From assembly GCA_036785705.1 (NCBI GenBank), contig JAWUZG010000001.1, positions 1,240,001-1,304,000 on the forward strand: a stretch of DNA of 64,000 nucleotides, given 5' to 3'. Source of the DNA: Acanthornis magna. Taxonomy: Eukaryota > Chordata > Aves > Passeriformes > Acanthizidae. This document shows positions 26,337 to 37,902 of the stretch, piece by piece. How positions within the stretch are numbered: position 1 is the first letter of the stretch; every line of letters starts with the position of its first letter. A model generated the notes under the pieces. That model was not told the origin of the DNA, made no database searches, and saw only the letters and a list, made by a program, of their open reading frames with translations. The position numbers were made by a program, and so were the translations under genes.

Positions 26337-27218
26337 ACTAGCAGCTTCCCAAATTCACTCCGTGCCTGCTCCTCACAAATCCGAGGTGCCCCTGGTGCAC
26401 CTGCAGGAATGCTCTGCTGAAGGCATGGCGCTGGGCACGTTGGTTTGTCCTTGGCCTAAAAGAGCTCAGAAAATCCGCCCTCAGCTCAGGACTAAATCCT
26501 CAAACTCATCAAAAAAAGGTCCACTGTAGGAAAGTGCACTTCAGCTTGGGCATATTCTGGGTCAAACCCCTTGTGCTGCTCATCCTTCCCAGTTCTTATC
26601 CAAAGCACAAAAAAATCATCACCTTCTCTCCTATAAACATCCAAAGCTGTGGCTAACTTGGAACACCAAGGGTAGGGGTTTTTTTTAGTCTCCACAGATC
26701 TCTCCAATAGAGATTAATTAAGTTTGACCATGTTTTACCTATTATATCATTAATTACCTAAGTCTAGTCTTACTAGTAGCTCCCCAAACTCACTCCGTGC
26801 CTGCTCCTCACAAATCCGAGGTGCCCCTGGTGCACCTGCAGGAATGCTCTGCTGAAGGCATGGCACTGAGTATGTTGGCTTGTCCTTGGCCTAAAAGAGC
26901 TCAGAAAATCCTCCCTCAGCTCAGAACTAAAAGACACAATTGAATCCTCAAACTGATCAAAACAGGTCCACTGTAGGAAAGTGCACTTCAGCTTGGGCAC
27001 ACTCTGGGTCAAACCCCTTGTGCTGCTCACCCTTCCCAGTTCCTATCCAAAGCACAAAAAAATCATCACCATCTCTGATATAAACACCCAAAACTGTGTC
27101 AAACTTGGAACATGAAGGGTAGGGGTTTTTTAGTCTCCACAGATGTCTCCAGTAGAGATTAATTAACTTTGACCATGTTTTACCTATTATGTCATTAATT
27201 ACCTAAGTCTAGTCTTAC
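26337..27218. repeat. Tandem direct duplication of about 435-447 bp
   Basis: Copy 1 spans about 26337-26771 and copy 2 about 26772-27218. Both begin actagYagctYcccaaa and end cctaagtctagtcttac. The copies are highly similar base for base. The main difference is about a dozen bases near 26930 in copy 2 that copy 1 lacks, plus scattered substitutions. No mobile-element hallmarks or long open frame are seen, so a local unequal-exchange or replication-slippage duplication is likely. Confidence 0.93.
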
Positions 27219-28417
27219 AGCTGAGGTGGCATTTCCATTCCAGACCTACTCTGGGGAAAATTACAGGAGACTGGGGAAGGGAAATTAAATGCAATTATCA
27301 AGAATGACTATTTAAAAATCTCTCAAACTAATAATTTTTAAAGAATATTTTATTAAAAATGCATTCCACCAGACATTAATAAAGTTGTCAATGCCAAAAA
27401 TGAGTGGTCTGCACCCACTGGTATGCTTTCAGGGTCAATCCTCCCATTCTTCTGTGGTTTTGGGGCTTTTTAGCTCCACAGCTTCAGAGTACATGTCCCA
27501 GGCCACAACGTCAGTGTGGAAGAACAACTGTGGATATTCACTGCTGGACATTCAAGGCGTGGAGATCTCCAGAGCCATGAGCAAGGTGCACATGTCAGTG
27601 GTGCTTGCTTGAATCATGAATAATGACACTGCAGACACCTCAATGACAACACACCAAGCCTGCAAATGGGACTGGAATTCTTTGTTCAATACTAGACAGA
27701 TTCTCAGCTCTTCTGCATTTTGTTTCATACTCACATGGTCTGAAAGGAGTTGGATTGACATCAAACACTGGCTCAATACAGAGCAACAGGGCCAGCATTT
27801 CTAAAACTTCCTTTTTTTTGGTTTTTTTTTTTTTTGGAGCCTCATTGAGACTGATTATGAAATAATTTCCATAATTTCCATCTTGGCACTTAAATGTCTT
27901 GGGAGGAGGTTTTGCTGTTTCATTTAATGGATGGAAGAAGTTTTTTGCAACAATTGTCAAAGGGAGATTTTTTTTTGAAATTGTCTCAAAGGTACCACCC
28001 AAGCATCTACCCTGCCCCACTCGCTGCTAAAGAAGAAGAAACTCTCAGGAAAACTCTACTCACAGAAAGTCTGGGCTGGATAAGGCAACTGCTGCAGCTC
28101 AGCATCACTTGCAAGGGGTTTTGCTCCATCAAGCTTTGCTGAAATTTAACTCTTTTGCTGTGCAATGGGCTTGAGCTTTGATCTATAGAGATATAACTTC
28201 ACACACTGCCTAATAACACTACAAAAATAAATGAAACTGAGATCTGTGTGGGTTTGGAGAAACAAAACTCCCTCACAGTTTCTAATACAACCCCTCTTCT
28301 AACACAAAGCCTTCCTCATATGTAGCACAAACCTCATGGGGCCATACTCCATCCAGCCAAGAGGGACCAATTTCGGTTCCCAAAACTGCCCACTACAAAA
28401 TCAAATCATACCACAGG

Positions 28418-28556
28418 GGAAAAAAAAAACCACCCAAAAAAAAAAAAAAAAACCCTAAAGAAAAAAAAAAAAAAAAGAAAAAAGAAAGAAAAAAGAAAAA
28501 CCCCAAAAAAACCCACCAGCCAAAAAAACCAAAAAAAGGTAAGAAAAAAACCAAAC
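28418..28556. repeat. A-rich / A-C low-complexity tract
   Basis: About 140 bp made almost only of A runs broken by CC, CCC and G. The long minus-strand open frame here (F/W/G-rich) is an artefact of the tract. Confidence 0.9.
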
Positions 28557-30387
28557 ACTTTTAACTCCTTCTCATGACAAAAGCAGCTAAGAAATGCCCC
28601 ATTTCTTGCAACACCAGCCCCACCATGCAAGGTATGAGGCTGAGAGGGTCCTCAGCTCATGCTGATACCTTCCCAAAGTTAACTCTACCCCTCCAACCAC
28701 CCTTGCTTTTATCTCCCTACTGTGTCTCATTTGCTTTTCACTTGCTGGTCCAGCTGTGAAAACATCAGCTGGCTTCAGTCCTGCTCCTCCCCAGGAAAAC
28801 TCAGCTCCCCAAGGATTTTTTAGAAATTACTGCAAAAGACATGGAACACGGAGCTAATACATACCCTGATTTCCTCCTGGCCATTTGTCATGACAGCCAA
28901 CCATAAAGAAACTTGACTAGCACAGCCTCGCCAAGAGCCTGAGCTTGAAGAGAATTTCAATCTCCCTGCATAAATCTCTGATATCCAGTGCAGAAGTGTC
29001 CAAGCCTCGCTGGCCACATGGGGCCAGACTCCAGAGCACTCTGGGCCAGCTCTAGTCCTTCAAGCAGCAGCAAACTCGGTGCTGAAGGCTTCCAAAACCC
29101 AGAAAAATTCTTCTTGCTTACAATCAGAAATGACCAGCATGCTCAAGTGATTTTCCTGCTGGATAATGACCTCAGCTGGAGTTCTGTAACACCTCCAGCT
29201 GTGATGGTAGAGGATGGATGGCTCCTCAGGTTTTAGGAAAAGGAAAAAGTCGGGACTGTTCTCTCTGCCTTGAAAACCCAGATGCACCATAAGGGCAGGA
29301 TGAAATGAATCATTCTTAGATATTCAAGCATCTTCCAAACAGCGGAACAGGTACCAGGAGAAAACAAACAGAACTGAGTACAGTGCTGTGTACAGAAATG
29401 AACTAATATCAAGCTTGACTGAAAAAGTTGATTAAATTAGTTTAATTTAAAAGCCCAAACAAACCCTGAAGGAGGTTCTTTGTTTATTGCTTTTTACCAA
29501 CAGCACACGTTACAGAAGAAGCACCATGTGGGCATGAAATATTCATTCATTAAATCTTTCATAAAGCTCCACACTATTGGTTTCACTCAGGATATATTTA
29601 TAACTTGTCAAAGTCCCCGAAAATCACTGCTTTTCTTTCTCCCCGCTCCAGACTGTTTATAAAAGGATTAGGCTTTCAGTTTTCATTGCAATATCCCTGA
29701 TCCTCAGCTCTGCTGTTGCTTGTACACGAGGTGCTGCTGCTTTAATCGTAACAGGATTCATCGCTCAGCCTTCCCTGCACCACCCAAAAGGGACCCTTAG
29801 GATGCTGCAAGCCATTCCAGCTGCTCTACAGCATTCCCGCCGTGGGAAGGGCAGCATCACTCACTTGAGGAGGAAGGCAGCAGCATGTGGAGATGGAAGT
29901 CAGAACGGAGAGCTCATCCAAGCAAAGGAAAAGCAGGCAGAGAGTGAATTCTTTTCAGCACGGCCATGTCTGAGCCATTGGCTCTCAAACCTCATCCATT
30001 GGTGAACCACTTCTTGAACCTTTCCCTGGCTGCCAGCCAAGCTCCAGATTAAACCCGTGCTCTGAGGTGGGTTAATAACACACTAGAGCAAACACTGCTG
30101 CATTATCCCCAGTGTTAGCCGTAAAACTAAGTAATACTTTTTTACAAGGTTTGCTGACTACATGGCTCAGGCCAGTACAGGAACGAGGACAGGCTACAGT
30201 TACAGATGAAAAGTATTTTCCACCCCTAAACCTGCAAAAATCCAGGATTTGCATTAGGGGGACAACTGCATCAGTGAAAGTGTCAACCCTCTAAGGACTC
30301 GCACTGATATCTAACCTAGGTTTAGGCCTAGAATCAGAAAAATCAGAAAAATCTGATTTTTCCCAATTTTTCTTAGTAATACTCTGC

Positions 30388-30478
30388 TCTACGGAAGGTG
30401 CCACTGCCCATGGCATGGGGTGGAATGAGATGATCAGTAAGATCCCTTCCAAGCCAAACCATTCTTGGATTCTATGAT
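30388..30478 (+). mobile_element. CR1 LINE 3' fragment
   Basis: Forward CR1 end: ggaaggtgccactgcccatg, gatcccttccaagccaaacc and tggattctatgat tail. Confidence 0.9.
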
Positions 30479-32284
30479 AAAAAAAGCACCCAAATACGGA
30501 TGCAGAACACGCATTTTTGGTGCCCTGCAGGGTCCTGAGCAGTTTCAGTGCCCACAGTCCCTGCACACATCCCTGCCCTGCTGGACCACAGGCTGCCTGG
30601 TCAGGCCTGCTCCTGTTTCCCTTCCTCCATTTGTTTGTGAGAATAAATAAATATAAATAGAGCATAAGCAGATGTCGTTGTCCCTGGAAACTAGGCTTGC
30701 TGGGCATGTTTCTGCTGAAACGGCTTCTTACTGGAAAATTAGGTTTTGATTAAAGTGTGTTTCTTTTCTTGCTTTTAATAAACAGAGCCTACTTCACGAG
30801 CAAGCTCTGGGCTTTCTTTTTTCACTGGAAAACGAAACAATCTTGCACGGTTTCAGTTTTTCAAATGCCTGATCCTCAGCAAGGGCTGGGTTTCCCAGGC
30901 ACAAGAGCATCTCGTGGGGCATCAGGGAGAAGAATCTCAAGATGAATGCACAAGGAGAGGCCAAAACCTCCTGCAACAAAGTCCAACTCAGGCAAAAAGG
31001 CAAGGAGGGACCAGCACCCACTTCTCGGTGTTTAATCCCCAAGACAACTATCCTGGCCTTTTTGAGGGGAAAAACGCTGACCTCTTCCAAAAGGAAAATA
31101 TCGATGAGTACAAAGCAGTGGCTTTGAATTCATGGTTTTGTGAAGGGGGAAAAAGGAACTTTCCTAAGCCAGTTCCACCAAATACTCAAGACAAGCACAA
31201 AGAGTGACCCCAGTGGATGAGGCTTTGCCTCAGAAAAACTTTCTCCTCAGCAGAGAGCCCGACAGTAGCCCAAGGCCACATTCCTGAGCCACAGGGACAC
31301 GGCAGAGCCAAGGCTGCGAGTCCTGTGCGTGTTCATAACGACACTTCTACCGCACTCCCCAAAAAACTTCCAACAAAAAGACCTGTGTTTAACCAAATGT
31401 TGTTTTTTCCCCCCTCTATTTCCTCCATCACTCACAGCGCTTCCAGCTAAATCCAGAGCAGGGCACACCTCGCATTTCCCATTTAGCAAGTGTTTCTTTG
31501 TCTGAGTTTCACTACTGAAACGTCAGGATAAATCACTTATTCCCCACTCCACCTAACAAACCCGCCAGCATCTCATCCCTGCAAGGTTCTCTGCAGTTAT
31601 GCCTCTAGACCTGAAAAATTATATTACAAGGAAAATCAAAACAGGAAATGTTGACCTCGAGCCCAGCAGAGCTGGAGATGATCAAAACCTTCTTTTTGAT
31701 AAAGTCTACAACTCAGACTTCTTGCAAAGCCTGACCCACTGCCCAGGCTGTGCCACATTTACACAGTAGCTCAACAATTAATTACATTCCCAAAAGACAC
31801 GTGGGGGCCTGTTACACTCAGTTTACCCCAAAAGGGCCTCACTTGGCAATATTAAGTCTTTCAAAAGTAACTAAAGCCAGCAGCACATGCAAAAGATTTG
31901 CAGTTTTGTACAGCAGTGAAAAGACCATTTTCCCTATCAAGACAACATTATCCTGATGCCACACGGGCTAACTCTTGAATTTTCACATCGCAGATTGAGG
32001 GATCTGAGAGATCAAGGAAGGGAAGGAAAAACTATTGAGGGTGCTGTAATGAAATCATGTTTTTCTGGGGAGCAAGGCTGCAAGAGGCTATGAGGGGCTG
32101 GGGGGAAATGCCAAGCCATGACATGGTCCAGTAAATTCCAGCTCCTGGAAATTCCCATGATACGGCAGAGTCAACTGACTTGACTCCTACTACGGCAAAT
32201 TCCAGTCCCAAACCCCCTAGCTCTTCAGCCAAAGCCAGCATTTTTACCTCCTCTCCTCCCCTTTGCTGTCATCAGGAGAGCTAA

Positions 32285-32560
32285 GGAAAAAAAAATGCTC
32301 GTTAAGTATAATCTGCTAAATGTTCTATGCCAATGCATAAAGCTGCCTACTATGCTAATAGAATATTTAATTGACATTTATTTGCTGACTTGTTATTTAT
32401 GCTAACGTCATCCCTGCATAATTAACAGTCTGCTAAAGTCGACTTGAAAAGCACACATAAAACACTGTACTAGGAGTCATTTGCAGCATTTAAAATAAAG
32501 AAATCCTGCCATCTATTTACATTAGGTTAGTCTAAACTCGGTTTTGACGGAATAATAGGA
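32285..32560. promoter_or_regulatory. Candidate conserved non-coding element / enhancer
   Basis: Unique AT-rich sequence packed with recognisable transcription-factor cores: atgcataa and atgctaat (POU/octamer-like), ttaattgaca, tttgctgactt (MAF-like) and cataattaac. There is no open frame or repeat signature. It opens a roughly 3.5-kb stretch with few repeats and several similar blocks. Function is inferred from motif density only. Confidence 0.35.
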
Positions 32561-34844
32561 TAAAGATTGGGCAGAGATTTTAAAAAACAGCCCTGCACAC
32601 TGCTTTAGAAACATCCACAGTCTTTGACAGTGCAACCTGCCAAAGAAGATTTCCGAGTTTCATTTTACTTGGCTCGAGGGCCCAGTTCTTAGCTGATGTA
32701 AAACAGCATAAGCTCAGTGAATGCCTACTTATTTTCTCCAGCCTCAAGCTCTTAGGAAGTAATATTTCAGGTGAAAGAGCTAAACTGGGGCCAGATCTGC
32801 TCTCCATAGCAGCAGAAAAGCAAACTCATCTCAGGTAAATTGGTGGAGACGAGCCAAATCCCCGCAAAAATAAAAGGAGAAGTCCACCCTGCCCATCTGA
32901 TCCCTCTACCTGTGCTGTAATCACAGACCTGCAGGCACAGTTTAATTTTTACTTCCTCTGGGATGAGATTAGCAGGAGAAAGCTGGCTTCATTTAAGAAA
33001 ACAATATCCATGACTGTATTTTCTGCAAGGGAAGCTCGGGATGCCCTCATCCATTGCCAGAAGCATTATCTCTGTGATCTGTGTCCCTCTTTTTAAGAAC
33101 CCATGGACAAGCCCTGCAGTCACGAGGGACCTCCAATAAGGATGCTGAAAGACAAATGTCTGGGCCACATCAGCACCACCCTGAGCCGTGACTCTCAAAA
33201 AAGCCCTCTGGATGCCTTGGAATGACACCAAAGCCACACCTACAGCACAGCAGACCATCTTCTGGCCATTCAGAATCATCATGCTGTCAATTTTGACATG
33301 TTCAACCAGACCCATTTCTCCCCTCCTTTACACCAGTGACCTCAAGGAGCAGGATTTTGCTCTGCGATAGATTCAGATGATAATGTATAAACCAACCAAA
33401 CTAAAAAGGCAGTAAGTTGTCATTTGAAGGCAACCCAATTTGCCATGGCACAAGTTTTATATTCCTTTTCAACCATACCCTGCCCAGAATCTGACCCAGA
33501 GCTTGGAATGACAGTGAAATTTCCCTCCTTTGGCCCAGATCTGGGATAGGAGTTACTCTCACCTCAGAGAAGCATGAAAACCTGTCTGAAATAGTGACCA
33601 AATGATGGTGTGCTGGCCTTCACAGCATAATGCTATGTAAGTCCACCCCTCTTAATGGTATATTTGATGATTAAACTTCATAAAGCTCAGCACCATGAAA
33701 GAGGAGGTTATTTCACGCCAGGATCAGGCTTTTGAGTTTTAATCCTCCTTGTATTGATGCAACAGAGAAGTAAAAGCCGCTTTCCCACACAGAATCAAGG
33801 TATGATTGATCATCTTGGTCACCAAGCCTGGGTACAGCCGGTGTTCAGATGTTTCCCCATCCGTACCAGACCACTGCAAAATCAAAATATAGACCTGGTT
33901 CTGTCCCTGCTGTGTTTCTTTCCATCTCCAACCTCCCCATTTGCACGGCAAGCAGACTCCAGCTCACAGATATGCCCTGCTTGAATTTCCATCTGTCAAT
34001 AGCATTAAAGCAGAGCCACCGCCGCAATTACAAGTGTACACAACAATCCCATCGTCCGGTGTCTTTATCTCATCCCAGGATGCATTAAAACAGTGCCAGG
34101 AGAGACCGGGCTCTGTTGGCTCAGCTGTAAATCTGCAATCTGTACAAAAACCCCCGGGTGTCAATCACAGGATGTCCCTGCTCTTTCACGATGCATAATT
34201 TAGCTACTACACTTGTCAGGTTCTCCATGCCGCTCCTGCACCCGATGGTGGATGTGTCCATGAACTCGACTGTCATCAGCAGAGGAAAACAGCACATGGA
34301 AATGAACAGGCTAGAGGAGGCGAGACACCTTTTTTTCCTTTTACTAGTCAGGAAAGTTTAGTTAGGCTTAAATTTTTAATGCTCGATGGGTAAAACATCC
34401 CAAGGGGTGAAGGATGTTGACAAACAATTGCATTTTGCTGAGGAGGAAGGCTGTGTTTGGGTAAGACATTGGAGGGGATAAATGCTGTCCCTGTTTCTGT
34501 GCAGGCTGATATAATGAGGAGATTTTAACTAATTGATAGAAAATCTACTTTACATGCCATAGTGCAGGAAACAAAGCCTCCTACACCATCACAGCCCTGC
34601 CACTGAACTTTGAAGCAGGTTGTCCTTCCTCATACGAATTACAATTGCAGAAGGGCCTTGTCAGGAAGGATGAAAATTTCACACTCAGCTACATCAGGCA
34701 GTAGTTACCCACTGCTTACACCACAGTTAATATGCAATAAAGAAGAAATTTCTGTCCCAGGACGTGACATTAGAGCTGATCAGTGCCAAAGCTACAGACC
34801 ATAAGGACAGCTTCACACTTGCCTCAGCTAGTTCATGAATAAAC

Positions 34845-35010
34845 ATCCAATTCATTCAAATGAGTTCTATATTAACTAATTTAAATAATTTTCATTTTGC
34901 TTTGAATGGTAAACAGATCTATTCTGCCAGGATAGTTGAGTTTGCAATTCAAATTACACACCGATTTGTAATGAGAAAAATATAATTAATGGCAAAGCTT
35001 GAAGTAACTA
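34845..35010. promoter_or_regulatory. Candidate conserved non-coding element
   Basis: AT-rich unique block with repeated TAATT/AATTAC homeodomain cores (aactaatttaaataa, caattcaaattaca, tataattaatgg) and no coding potential. Inference from composition only. Confidence 0.28.
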
Positions 35011-35239
35011 CAATTTTACTCCTCTGATTTCCTGTGGAGGAGGGGGTTGGAGGGTGAGGCTCACAGGCACACGTGCACTCACACCATGCTGTCACCAACC
35101 CAGACATTTTATTGTCACCTCAGGTACGTGGCTGGAGCAGTCCTGGTCTAGTGACTGCACCATCACATCACAGGAGGACAGAACATGACTTGACATTTTA
35201 CTCACAGGCCACAGGCACCGTGATGCAACACTAACGTCA

Positions 35240-35272
35240 CCCCATAAATAATGGTGTAAATTATTTATGGGG
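35240..35272. repeat. Perfect 13-bp inverted repeat with 7-base loop
   Basis: The arm CCCCATAAATAAT at 35240-35252 is matched by its exact reverse complement ATTATTTATGGGG at 35260-35272, around the loop ggtgtaa. Each arm contains CCATAAA, a CDX/posterior-HOX-type core, so this may be a paired binding site rather than an RNA hairpin. It lies in the motif-dense part of the 24-kb intron. Confidence 0.85.
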
Positions 35273-36049
35273 TGTCTGTAGCGCTCTGTAAATTAATCAA
35301 CTTCCTTCGATTTGGATCATAAACAACAATTATGTGGCAGCCGCCCCTTAAAAGCTCTGTGTGTGCTGAACTTTAAATCAAGTTCTATTGATCTGCTGAA
35401 CTGAACCAGCCCATTTTGTTGCATCTCTCCCCCATCTAATGAAATTCTTTGTCCCATCACTCTATTATTCTTGTCTGGCATCACATTTATGAGATGAGCA
35501 CCGATCAGTCCAACCTGATTCATAAGCAGAAACAGAGCACTGTCCCAGCGCTGGCATTCTGGCTGTTAAACAAGTCCATTTTGGCAAATCTGCTTTTCAA
35601 CCAAAGCCTTCAGCTCCTGATTAAAATCAAAGCCTAATGACAGATAACCAGCCCCGGCCACACTGTTTGCATGGTGTTGCCAAGAGAAACCCTCATTGTA
35701 ATCAAGATGTGCAGAACTGATCCCTTTGGAAATGGGTCCATGCAATTTAAGGCTGGGTTTTGTTTCTCCCAAAGGTTTGACAACAAAATAAAGTGCAATG
35801 CTAAACAGGTTTAGAAAAAAATCTCCAGAGTTCAGAGAGAAAGTCAGTTTTTCTTTTACTAGTGCATAGATCCTATGATTCTCTGTCGTGATGGCTCAGA
35901 TCTTCTTGATTTTATATGCCTCATTTCATAATATGAGCTAAGCTCTTAACTGCTTAAATATCTTTTGAAATAACAACCCATGCATTTAATTTATTCTTTC
36001 TGAAAACTATATTGTGACTGATCCAACAGTTTACTCACTAAGAATGGGA

Positions 36050-36165
36050 ATAAAAAAATAAAGCAACAACAACAAAACAACGACAAAAATAAAACAAACG
36101 AAAAAACCAAACAAAAACCCAACAAAGAAAACCACAACAACCAAACCAACCAGAAAAAAACCCAA
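36050..36165. repeat. A-rich (AAC/AAAC)n simple repeat
   Basis: About 115 bp of AAC, AAAC and AACC units with few interruptions. Confidence 0.9.
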
Positions 36166-37018
36166 CAGGGCAGATGCCCAACTTTAAGACCCTGGTATAC
36201 AGTCACAACACCCACCAGAGGAGAAGGGATGTAGGGACACACTGCACACTTGCAGTCACTCAAGCAAAGTAATTCACACAGAGTGGCCACGACCCAAAGG
36301 GCAAATTCCAACAGATCCATGAAAAGCAGTTGCCTCTGGTTAAAAGGGAATTGCTATTTTCTATTATGACATTCAATAAGTTCTCTTACACCTCTGACCC
36401 TCACATTTTGAGACTTAGTCTGCGGCACTGTACATCCTTCTGGTAACGCTGATTGTAATCCACATAATAAAATGTAGTTTAAGAGGCCAATAAAATAAAA
36501 TACCTCACCCCTCTCACATCAGTTTGATTTACTGGAGCTAAGCCAACAGATTTCTCAGCCACATTTATCTTCAAGACTTTTTATTTTTAAGCAATCAATC
36601 TTGTGTTTATTCAAAACACACAGAGCAGAACAAAATAGTAAGTTTAGCTCAGAGTTGGGCATTTGCAAGACAGGAATGTGAGCTTTGACTCAACGACTGT
36701 GTCTACAGCTCACTTCAGGGGGAAGTCAGGGAACACTTGCTCCAGGAGAAATCACACACGGCACACCACTGGCACATGCACTGTTTTCAGAGGCCAGATG
36801 TAACAGAAAGGAAAAGAACAACTTCAGCAGCAGAATCCTTAAATGAGCCTTTTCTTAAATGTGTGCACAAGCTGGAGGCTAAATACTCATCGCTTCTTCC
36901 CTTGATCCAGAATAAATGGGATACATGGCAGGAATGCTTAGGAGCAACACTGACAATATGCCTCTGCTTGGAGCTGTGTAGTAGCACGGATACACAGCTG
37001 CTTTGTTGATGTACATAG

Positions 37019-37058
37019 CCTATATATATATATATCTAAAAAAATATATATATATGTA
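37019..37058. repeat. (TA)n dinucleotide repeat
   Basis: Two TA-runs separated by tctaaaaaa. A likely length-variable microsatellite. Confidence 0.9.
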
Positions 37059-37661
37059 TTCTTATACACTGGGGATCAAACTGTATTATTAACGAAGTGC
37101 TCTACATGGGCCACTCAGGAACCTGTAACATCTGCATTCAGCTTTTGTGCCCCTAAGAGCTGACAATCAGGACATACCCTAACCAATAATGACCGAATTT
37201 TGCTGCCTTTAATCACCTGGACCTGCCATTGGGATTAAAGACTAAAAGCTGACAGAACCTGGCAGTGGAAGGTTTTAAACTTTCAGGGCTAAACACTTTG
37301 AGTGCAAAGGCAACTTCTGATGTTGGTTACACCCAAACTGATCTTGCTTATTTTAGCTTCTTCTCACTCTTGAACTTCACCCCCTCTTCGTACAAGAACA
37401 GGCTGGTTTTCTCCCCAAAGTGAAAATCACAGCGTTACAGTTCAGCAGTAAAAAGACAGCTCCCTATGAAGTGCCTTCTGTTGTTCCCAACTAGGGCAAA
37501 AATGCCTTTTCTGGAGGCTGATTGGCAAACTGAATCCTGTGTGGACATCACCCAACACCAGCTGAGGACGCGGAGTGCCCACCCCAGACCGACCAGGAAC
37601 CTGGAGATGAACCCCCAGCCCAACACCACAGCACGAGCCCAACGAAACAGGCAGAACTCAC

Positions 37662-37902
37662 CATCTGGAGGCATCAGGACCTTGTTGTTCTGCGTGCACC
37701 AGCCCACGGGGTGCAGGTCTGCTGTCATCACGTCACACCAGAAGTCTGCCCTGCGGTCATCGCCGTAGCCACAGTAACGGAGCAGCAGGAGCTGCCCGCA
37801 GGTGGTGATGATGGTAGCCACCCAATATGTGTCTGGATTGCTCTTGTTGGCCACTTCTAGTTTCATCCCTGGCTGGAAACTGCTCTGAAGGCTGATTTCA
37901 AC
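37662..37902 (-). CDS. SFMBT2: SFMBT2 exon: core of MBT repeat 1 (residues 68-147 plus one base)
   Basis: This 241-bp exon encodes the core of the first MBT repeat. Visible signatures in order are [12 protein letters not shown] (about 76-87), [19 protein letters not shown] (about 91-109), [14 protein letters not shown] (about 110-123) and [18 protein letters not shown] (about 130-147). The PVGWC motif and the acidic/aromatic positions before it are standard for the fold that holds methyl-lysine in those repeats able to bind it. The acceptor is ctcatttcgtaag and the donor gtgagt, leaving one G (phase 1). The reading frame stays open into the intron by chance. This is the strongest single piece of evidence for the gene identity. 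Confidence 0.97.

Larger units (their letters stand above)
13570..37661 (-). other. SFMBT2 24.1-kb intron between the MBT1-core and MBT2-arm exons
   Basis: The largest intron in the window, with no exon recognised on either strand. It contains six CR1 fragments (13655-13898, 16608-16893, 18933-19053, 21848-21906, 24218-24272, 30388-30478), a tandem duplication at 26337-27218, A/T and G homopolymers, A-rich simple repeats near 28.4 and 36.1 kb, and a TA repeat at 37.0 kb. A run of possible regulatory elements lies at 32.2-35.8 kb. Stretches not listed separately look like unique intronic DNA. Confidence 0.85.

Noticed and set aside
28406..28630. F/W/G-rich minus-strand open frame
   Set aside because: Artefact of an A-rich low-complexity tract.
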